Positions 56,201 to 64,000 of a stretch of 64,000 nt of DNA are shown here, piece after piece. The stretch comes from Apus apus (taxonomy: Eukaryota; Chordata; Aves; Apodiformes; Apodidae), in NCBI RefSeq assembly GCF_020740795.1, contig NC_067302.1:591001-655000 (forward strand). The letters run 5' to 3'. Position numbers and translations under genes: made by a program. Each line of letters opens with the position of its first letter. The stretch's first letter is position 1. The notes beneath the pieces were generated by a model that saw only the letters and a program-made list of their open reading frames with translations, ran no database searches and was not told the origin of the DNA.

Positions 56201-59200
56201 GAAATGCTGCAGGTCCCTGAAGGCACCTGCACCCAAGGAAAGCATTCTTGGCTCTGCACTGAGAAACAGGGTTTATGTTCCTCTGGCAGGTGAAGATCTG
56301 TCTGGTGTGACCTGGAGCCAGGATGGGGTCCTGGGGTCCCTCTGCCCCTCAGGCTCATGCACAAGTGTGGGGTGAGGGCAGCTATGAGCAGCATTCTGCC
56401 ACACTCCAAGCCTCCCACTCTGCCCACCTTGGTCCCTCTTGGTGTGAGGTGGGGGATGCTTGTAGAAAGCTCCTGGAGGGGTGACCAGTGTTTGCAGATC
56501 ATTGTTCCCTGCTTGCTGGCTCTGCAAGTGCCCAGGGTGCAGCAGTGATTGCTCTGCTCTGTGCCCTGCTCATCTGCCCTGCACATCCCTGGATTCTGCT
56601 GGATGGATCCTCCTGGCACCCACAGCCCAAAGGGAGGTGCCAGGTGATGCTGCCCTTTCCCTGGGTACTGAGCCCTCCCCCCGGTCTGCCAGGGACATTC
56701 TGGAGGGGGTTACCAAAGCTGGATGGTTCCCAGCACACTGCAGACCACACCTGTGCTCAATCAATTCCTTCACCAGTGTCTCATCTTTTTCCCTGACACC
56801 CAAGTTCTGCTACTGCTCAGTCCCCACACCCAGCACCCTTTTGATCAAGTGAACAGGCAAACAGGAATGTGCCCAAGCAGTGTGTAACTGTGTGTTTGTG
56901 CAAAGGTTTTCACCTCTGGCAGGTGACTGTTCTCTTCCCAGGGTGGTTTTGCTGTGCCACGGTCTTTCCATGAGAAGCTGCCCAGGTACTTCCCATTGGT
57001 GTCATGGTGCCATTTCCAAAATGTCCTGGGCCAGATTTGCAAAGCATGAAGTGCAGCTGTCAGGAGGTTTCCCTGTCCCTTTAATGCCCAGTAGTGCCAG
57101 TCACAGCCACCTCCCAAGAACAGGTGACCTGAAAGGTGTCCTCAATCCAGCAGAGCCCCTGCATTAAGCCCTGCAAAATGAGACCAGTAACAAGGCCAAT
57201 GAAAGGACATGGTGTTTTGCAAATATTACAGGCTTATCCACTTATCTGGGTTATGCAACAGGCCTAGAACAAGTGCTTCCATCCTGGGAACTTCTTTAAT
57301 GTGTCTTCTGAGCTTGTAGGAGGTGTTGCAACACCACGGCTCTACTCCAGGGCATGAGGCAGGTACTGGGAAAATCTTGTCTTAGCTGCTGGCCCCAGAC
57401 AGACACCCCTGGTGCATCTTGCTCAACCCTGGCACAACACTTGCTCGTAGGTCAGAGTGTGACTTTCCTGCTTCCTGAGAAGCCAGGGAGGAAGCAGAGC
57501 CAGTGCCTTCAAGAGGGCAGGAGCACACACTTGATCCTGGTCATGGAGTGGGACAAGACCACAAAGTCATTTTGCTCTCTGAGCTCCCAATTTGCATGTC
57601 TAACTGAACTTTACCAGCAGAAGCCAAGCAGGACAGCTGTCCTTGGAATACGTGGATCAGGAGACATAAGCTCCAAAGCATTAGGGTCAGCAAAGCCATT
57701 TATGTCACCTGGCACAAGTGGTAGAGGAGGTGGCCTGTGTCCAGCTCTGCCTTGTTGCTTTCCTGGAGGCAGCTGGTGCTGAGGGACTCCTTGGAAGGCA
57801 AGGAAAATAAATCACCATCTCTCCCCTTTCTCCAGCCACCATTAAGAGGAGAGGGGATGATTGTAGGGAGGTCACATGTAAATGCAACACATTTGAGGGG
57901 ACTGGTGCAGCAGTTGGACACAGATTTCCCTTCCTGGCTGTCCTGTCCTTTTCCTGATATTCTAGAACCCTTTTCAGAGCAGTTAATGGGAAAGGACTTG
58001 CCTCCCTCCCACCCTGCACTTTGTGTTGCACTTACACAGATGCTGAAAGCCTTGCTCTGACTTTCCCTTTCAGTGGCTGTGAAGGCAGGTACCTGATGGC
58101 CCTGGGATGTCCCCCCTCAGGACGTGGCTGTGACACAAACCCCACTGGGCACCACCCATCAGTCCATCCTGTGCCCACTGCTGCTGCAGTGCCCAGCTCT
58201 GCTGGCAGGGATGGGGAGCACCAGATTAAAGACACACAACACACTTTGCTCCCCAGTACAGACAGAAGCAGAAAGAGGACCCAGCCAGAGGTCAGTGGTG
58301 TGTTTGGAGCCCAAGGGTCCCCCTCACACTCCATGTCCATCAGGGGCAGCCTGGCTTGCCCTGCAGCACAGGGATCTCTTGTAGCACCAGCCTGGGCAGC
58401 AGGGTGCTCATTGCTGGAGAGAAGTCCCCCCATTTATCTGAGCTGGACAGTTTGGTTTAATTATTTGCCCTATGGTTTCTACAAGGTGTTTGAATCGTGG
58501 GGAACCACCACTGACCCATATTCATCTCCACTCCATCGTAATGGAGGTTTGAGGTGTTTCTCTAAAAGATCATTGGTAGGTCATCAAAAATCTACAACCA
58601 TGACCAGGAATTACCAGGTCAAATGCTCCACCTTGGGATGGGATGGCCAGGACAGGTCTTTATCTCTCTGACTAGCTGATAATCCAGTAATCTTTGACCA
58701 GGCTGTGACACGGGTAAAGAGCATTCAGGGAGGCTCAGCACTTGCTGGGCAGGTTTAGGAGCCCTCAGAGCCTGTAGTCATTGCTTTGCAGGGAGTAGGT
58801 TTCTCTGCCAGGCCTTCCCAAGGGCAGACTCACCAGCAAAGCATGTCCAGCACTGCTGGGGTGGTGACAGCCAGCACTGCCACTGCTCTCCTTGTTATTT
58901 CACATAAATCCCTGGGCTCAGTGCTTGCTGCACACTTGCAGGGCACAGCTGCTGGTGCAGAAGCTCTGGTTATTCTTGTCCTCCTGGTTTTCTCCCATTC
59001 CCTGTTCTAGTTGCTTCTCCCTGGAGTAGACTTATCTCTTCTGATCCTCCTGCCAGAGCAATTCATGTTTCTTCCAGCCTTCTCCCCAGAGGAGTTTTGT
59101 ACATGTAAACCCCACCAGGACCAGGAGCTGCATGTCCCATCCACATACTGGTTTGTCTCCCAGCAGATGGGAAGGAATTGGGACATCCATCTGCTTCCCT

Positions 59201-60011
59201 GCTTGTCTGGCTCTAATTGGCATATTTCTGGTGACTCAAATGGAACCCCTGTCTGTGTCAAACAGCACAAATCCCCCTGACAGAAGCCCTTGGCACTAGA
59301 AGCTCTGATTGTCCCCTAGTATAAGTTAGGTAGAATTTTGTCCAAGTTTACTTTAATACAAAGACCAGCTGCATCCCACCAGGCTGGGGGGTTTTGACTT
59401 TGGAAGCAGAGCAGAAAAGAGCAAGAGAGGAAAAAAGTGAAATATTCCTGAGGCTGGAGAGGATGTGTGAATCCCTCGGGTGAAATAGCTTTGAATTAAA
59501 TCACTGCAACAAGCACAGTCTTCACTAACCACTTGTAAAACCATGTGGTTTCCTCTTGTCAAATATTTTATTTTACACAAAATGTAGATTTGAGTGGACA
59601 GGATTTTTTTGCAAGAGTGTCTCAGTCCTGCAGCTAGAAGAAAAAAGAAATAAACCATGAAAATATTTTGGAGACGCTGCAAGATTTTGTTTATATCATT
59701 TTGACTGATTTTGCTCAGTTTAATGGGTTATTTTCTTTTGAATTTGTTACCAAGGAATTTTATTATTGTTCGAGGAGAGATGCCTGCTCAGACAGGAGAG
59801 TTCATGGAGGAAATTACTGGTTTTTTTATACAGAAAGCTCCAACATTTTGATTTCCAGAGAAGCTGAAGCCTTGAGCATATTGTCTCAGCTCTGTAGGAG
59901 GAGCAACCTGAAAAATAGCAAACCCAGGTGGTCACAGAGCAGATGCAAAGGAGAAGGATCAATATTTAAATAGGTTTCACATCTGGGAAGATAAATGGGA
60001 ATTTCAGCAGG
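53241..60011. other. unique sequence, no gene recognised
   Basis: Almost seven kilobases of unique DNA. Frames of up to 216 codons (58021-58671, plus) have no recognisable domain. GTTCTCACAAAT is tandemly doubled at about 53883-53907. A good acceptor-like tract (CTGACTTTCCCTTTCAG) ends near 58074. A/T-rich DNA at 54430-55330 and 59480-59990 carries no repeats I recognise. Confidence 0.4.
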
Positions 60012-60275
60012 TTAAGGGAGGTGATTCTCCTCCTCCACTTCACTCTGGTGAGCCCCCCCCGCAGTGCTGTGTCCAGTTCGGCAGTGGGAACTGAGAGAGC
60101 TGGGCTGTTCAGCCTGGAGAAGAGAAGGCTCCAGGGAGACCTTAGAGCACCTTCCAGTGCCTGAAGGGGCTCCAGGAAAGCTGGGGAGGGACTTGGGACA
60201 AGGGCAGGGAGGGATGGGATGAGGAGGGATGGTTTCAAAGTGGAATAGATTTAGATGACATATTATAGGAAAAAA
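60012..60275 (+). mobile_element. CR1 LINE internal fragment with deletion
   Basis: AAGGGAGGTGATTCTCCTCC, GCAGTGCTGTGTCCAGTTCG, then GAGCTGGGCTGTTCAGCCTG, GAGAAGGCTCCAGGGAGACC and CAGTGCCTGAAGGGGCTCCA follow CR1 order. About 90-100 bp is missing after the first two blocks, at about 60080. The copy stops near 60275 before the 3' tail. It is related to, but not the same subfamily as, the copy at 11350. Confidence 0.87.
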
Positions 60276-60930
60276 GCACCCTGTGAAGAGAGGCTCTTCT
60301 CCAGCTGTTTCTCCGCAGGGTCGGCAGCTGCCCAGTGTCACATCCCTACAGTGCCAGCACGTGACAGAACTTCTCTGGTGGGTTGCATCATGCAGGGCTT
60401 TAGGGTGGTGAGAGGAACATAAATGGGTCTGCACAGGGCACTGTGCCTCCAAATGCAAGGAAGGATCACAGGCTGCTGCAGGGTCCACAGTTCTTCCCTC
60501 CTGGAGGCACTTCCCTGTTGGCAGCTCCTCCATCCCACCTCAGCTGTTCTGGTCTGTCTGGTCGTGTCCCTCTGTCCTGCCCAGCAGTCCCATGATGGGA
60601 CAGGTCCCATTACTTCTCTCTGACATCTCTTCACCTCCTCTGTTTCTTCCTGGGGCTGTCACATCCAGGCAAATCCCTGGTCTATGTTGATTTCATATCC
60701 TGGTGAGTGAAGTGGCCCAGCTCCAGTCCCCTGTGCTCTGCATCTGTCGTGTCACCTCCAGCCTGCTCAAAAACTGCCCTAAACACCCAGTCCAGCTCAG
60801 CTACTGTTGCATGTGAGACCACCCAGCCCTGCTCAGACCAGGGTGCCCACAGCCCCCCAGGATGCCAGGCCTGGCACAGTGGCTGGGCTGCCATTGTCCC
60901 TGCCCCCCTCCCTGCCCTCCCACCCCCTGC
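60276..60930. other. unique sequence, nothing recognised
   Basis: Unique DNA between a CR1 and a minisatellite. No gene or repeat was recognised. Confidence 0.4.
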
Positions 60931-61007
60931 CGTGCTCCCCCAACCCCAGTGTTCTCCCCCCATTCCCTGGTGTTCTCCCCCATCCTCTGCTGTGCTCCCC
61001 ACCCATG
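60931..61007. repeat. C-rich 18-21 bp minisatellite, four copies
   Basis: Four imperfect head-to-tail units of the type GTGTTCTCCCCCATCCTCTG start at about 60931, 60949, 60970 and 60990. On the minus strand they give a Gly/Glu/His/Trp repeat peptide, which is a repeat product and not a gene. Confidence 0.85.
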
Positions 61008-61974
61008 GTTGAGGGGGCCAGAAGGGGGTTCTATAAAGACAAAGGGATAAAGAAGCTGAGCACAGATTAACCAGGTGTTAGGACCAGGTAATCTGCCCCT
61101 GCTCTGCATCTTGCCCAGCTCTGCTCAAGTGGGGATTGATGCTCCACTTATAGCCAGGAGCTGGAGGTGCCTCAGCTACTTGGTACATCCCCATGATGGG
61201 CTTGGGTTTTCCTTCTATCTTCATGTCCCTGTGAGGAGGGAGCACTGCCTGACCCTTGGGTGAAAAGTCCTTCTGGCAGAGGGAGCAGTGGGAGGACACT
61301 CCATCTGCACCCTGGCACGTGGGACACATGGGGTTCTAGCTGAGCATCCCTGCTCCTGTCTGCAGAGGCTGGCCAAGGGAAAGGTGTCAAATGGCCAGAA
61401 AGTCTGGGGAAGGCAGCAGCTGACTGGTACCTCTGCTCTGAGCTCGTGCCCTGTGGTGTGAGCAGGAGCTCTGCTGGCAGCAATGGATTTTAGGGTCTGT
61501 GCAAGACGAAAGGGCAGGAGAGACACAGGTTGGGAAGGAGCTTTCCTTGCCCCTAACATCTCGGATTTGATTCAGTTTGTGAACAAGACAAAACCAGAGG
61601 TCAGGGTGGGTGTCCAGGCTTCAGCAAGTGCTGGGGTAGAGCTGTGTAATTCAGAACCAGCAGAGACACAAGAGCAGGTCAGTCCACCCCCAAGCTGGCA
61701 CCAGCTGCCCCCTGGACTCCACTGACTGCTGAAGACACTTCTTCAGTGTCTTGATGTCAAACTGATGCCTGGTCTTAACATCCCCAATAAATGAGTTGGA
61801 CTCTACTCTGGTTTGTAAAGGTGACATTCTCCTGTCATGAGGAGACAAGTGGGTGAATCCCATGGTTGCTCAGCCCCCAAAGGCAGGGGGCTTTGCTGGG
61901 CACCCAGGCAGACATTCACAAAGCCTTTCTTCATCCCCACAGCCTCTTCCTCATGCTTTGACAGGCCTTTGCTG
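61008..61974. other. unique sequence, nothing recognised
   Basis: Unique DNA with frames under 115 codons and no recognised motif. An AATAAA hexamer at 61785 has no supported gene upstream. Confidence 0.4.
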
Positions 61975-62070
61975 GACTTGCCTGCTGGATTAATAACCCC
62001 TGTAATCAACAGGTTGCATAATTACTCAGTTTCTTAATCAATCACAGTTGTTTGCAAATTCCTTTGACAA
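61975..62070. promoter_or_regulatory. AT-rich block with forkhead-type motifs
   Basis: It contains GGATTAATAACCCCTGTAAT, TTGCATAATTACTCAG, TTGTTTGCAAATTCC and GACAAACAAC. The last two are forkhead-type (TGTTTGC and its inverse GACAAAC). No open frame and no repeat. Candidate conserved element on motif evidence only. Confidence 0.22.
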
Positions 62071-63539
62071 ACAACATGCAGGGCACACCCCCTGCCCCCA
62101 ACCCATCCAGCCCCAGGTCCTTCCTCCAACTTCCTCCAGCCTGAGCTGCTGGGCTGGCTGGTGCCAGGGGGTCTGAGGTGTCAAAACAGAGCTGAAAACA
62201 CCCTGCCTGCCTTGCCAAGACCTTGCTGTTCGTGAGCTGTTCCTTTCAGGCCTGATTTGCCCTGGCCCTGGTTCTTGGGTTTCCTTTCAGTCTCATACAA
62301 ACAGACACCTTTTGGCACTGAATGAACTGCAGTGCCATGGGGAGCTGTGGCCCTGCTGGCTTCTCCCTGCCCTTGGGGCTGGGCTGCCTTCAGCCCAGGA
62401 GTCCTGCAGAGCCAGATTGTGGCTTTGTTGCTCAAAAGCCCCAGGAATATCCCAGCTCCTCAAGTTTGAAACTGCTAGGTAGTGGTGTGTTAGCAGCCAG
62501 GGGAGTGGTGCAGCCCCCAGGCTGGCTGAGGAGGGGGGATGTTGTTTGAAGAAAGGCTCTTAGCTGGCACAGCTGCCCTTGGGATTGCTGTGTGGGTGCA
62601 GATAAGAGCTGTGAAAAGACTGCATGTGTGTTGAGAGTGATGCAGGCTCCCTGGGAGTTAATAAATAGCGTCACCACCCTGCAAAGCAGTGAGGAGGTGC
62701 CTTAAGCTTGAAGGAGTGAGCTCAACAGAGAAGAAAAAGTCCCTTGCACACTTGCATCAAATGCCAGCATGAGCCAAACAAGAGACAAAATAGATGAAAG
62801 AGAAGTGATGGGAAAAGGGAGAAGATGTTTGAGGATCCTGCTCCTGCAGACAGTGTCCAAGTGTGTGGCTGCTAGAGCTACGAGCTGGGATATGCTCCTG
62901 CAAGCAGTCTGGGCTGTAACCAGGAACAGTCTTGGCTCTAACCTGTGATGTGCCATTGGATTTTCAGTTTTCCATTTTGTTTTAAACTTCATTTTCAACT
63001 TTGTAATCAAAGGCTTAGCCTTGTGCAACACTGTGACCAGCTTGTGTGCTCTTGGATTCCTTGTGTGGTGCGAGAAGGGAAAGCAGATGGACCCGAAAAT
63101 AAATATTCACCTTTCTTCAAAAGAGGGGATCAGTGCAGAGGGAAATACGCAGGAATACCCAGGGTGTGCAGTTTAGGGTGGATCTGGGAATCCAAGTTTG
63201 GACACTTGTGTCTTCCTAAGCTGTAAAGCCAGATATTTGGAGTGTGGAGATATGGGGAAAGTTTTCTCCTGAGCGAGCCTCAGAGCAGGCAGCACTTCCC
63301 TGTCCCAGGGAGCTGGCAGCACAGTTCTCTCTGCAAGGAAAAGAAACTGGATCCTTCCTTCTGTCCTCACCCATGGTTTGCACCAGACTTGCTCAGGATT
63401 GCTAAATAACATTCCTGGTTGCTGCCAGCTGAAGGTGCACAGGGAAGCAGCAGGACCCTGCTCCCTGATCCAGGTCTGCAGCTGGACCTGGGCATGTGTG
63501 GAGAGCTCTGATAACAGGGCTGCTGGAGGGACACCCTTT
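62071..63539. other. unique sequence, nothing recognised
   Basis: Unique DNA with frames of at most 109 codons and no recognised domain or repeat. Confidence 0.4.
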
Positions 63540-64000
63540 GTCTCCCAGTGGTTTCTTTTATGGCCACTGATTAGCTGACAAATTGCTATTAGTTGATAAA
63601 ATCATCTGATAGCAAACTTCAGCTTGAACAACTTTGGGATGCTGCAAGCTGGGAACTTTTGATCCGAGGTTTAAAACACATTGCAACAATCAAATTCAAA
63701 TTGCGACTTTATTCTGAGGAATCCTAGTCTGTGACTTTGCTGGTTTGCTTTGCCCTGAACAGATATGCAGAAGCAATTGCTAAACACAGTCACAAAAATG
63801 AGATTTTTACTATTTTTGACCCTTGCTTGCCTTGCTGACTCAACACAGCTCCCACTGTGGGTGCCAGATCATATTCCTGCACATGCAATAGCGATGCAGT
63901 TATGACCTAAATTCTGATTGCAGAGCCACTGTCATTGACTGAGGTTGACTCAGAATTCACTTCTTGTGATTTGTTATTTATAATTTACTTTTTACTCCTT
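63540..64000. promoter_or_regulatory. AT-rich block with GATA and Maf/AP-1 motifs
   Basis: GATA-type motifs lie at about 63593 (TTGATAAAA) and 63607 (CTGATAGC). A near-complete Maf recognition element TGCTGACTCAACA is at 63833-63845 and a second TGACTCA core at 63946-63952. The block is A/T-rich, has no meaningful open frame and no repeat signature, and runs to the window edge. GATA plus NF-E2/Maf sites are typical of erythroid enhancers, but no gene is present here to tie it to. Confidence 0.25.

Noticed and set aside
58021..58671. 216-codon plus-strand frame
   Set aside because: No recognisable protein; a good acceptor-like site lies inside it without a matching exon.
1..64000. tRNA, rRNA, snoRNA, CRISPR or bacterial operon features
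   Set aside because: No B-box, cloverleaf, spacer array or operon structure was seen; small hairpin RNAs cannot be judged by eye.

Overview
This looks like a stretch of bird nuclear DNA. The only abundant interspersed repeat is CR1, the main avian LINE: about ten 5'-truncated insertions, with the usual 3' tails built from repeats such as GATTCTAT or AGAATCACAG on either strand. No Alu, L1, DNA-transposon or complete retroviral copies were seen. Base composition is mixed, CpG is depleted except in a few short patches, and simple repeats are sparse. It does not look bacterial: the open frames are short, overlap on both strands and lack ribosome-binding-site and operon structure. The species cannot be told from the sequence.

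No intact protein-coding gene could be identified with confidence. The longest ATG-initiated frames (207-287 codons near 10.0-10.7, 16.9-17.8, 27, 28.4-29.1, 39.3-39.9, 46.6-47.2 and 58.0-58.7 kb) have no recognisable domains and are best treated as chance frames in GC-rich, stop-poor DNA. The window is therefore read as intergenic or intronic.

Layout. 0-5 kb: a CTG-rich 24-bp minisatellite, then a CR1 split by a broken copy of the C-terminal Rab11-binding domain of a Rab11-family interacting protein (RAB11FIP, most like FIP5), then an opposite-strand CR1. 5-20 kb: one CR1 fragment on the minus strand, a well-preserved CR1 at 11.35-11.91 kb, a MIR-like relic, and four more CR1 pieces. 20-31 kb: mostly unique DNA with a 220-bp polypurine tract, an old CR1, a 175-bp T/G tract and another CR1 relic. 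31-43 kb: a TCTGTG microsatellite, long unique DNA, two ancient amniote repeat relics at 40.4 and 40.9 kb, and a possible exon at 42.0 kb. 43.0-44.0 kb: a regulatory-looking block with a CpG cluster, two CCAAT boxes, an RFX-type X-box and a 34-codon signal-peptide-like frame. 48.4-50.3 kb: two copies of a 139-bp sequence with no differences, 1,731 bp apart. 53-64 kb: two CR1 fragments, a C-rich minisatellite, and an AT-rich 3' end with GATA and Maf/AP-1-type motifs.

The three observations most worth following are the RAB11FIP pseudogene nested in a CR1, the identical 139-bp direct repeat, and the 43.2-43.6 kb regulatory block. Functional claims for the AT-rich conserved-looking blocks rest on motif reading only and need alignment to other birds.
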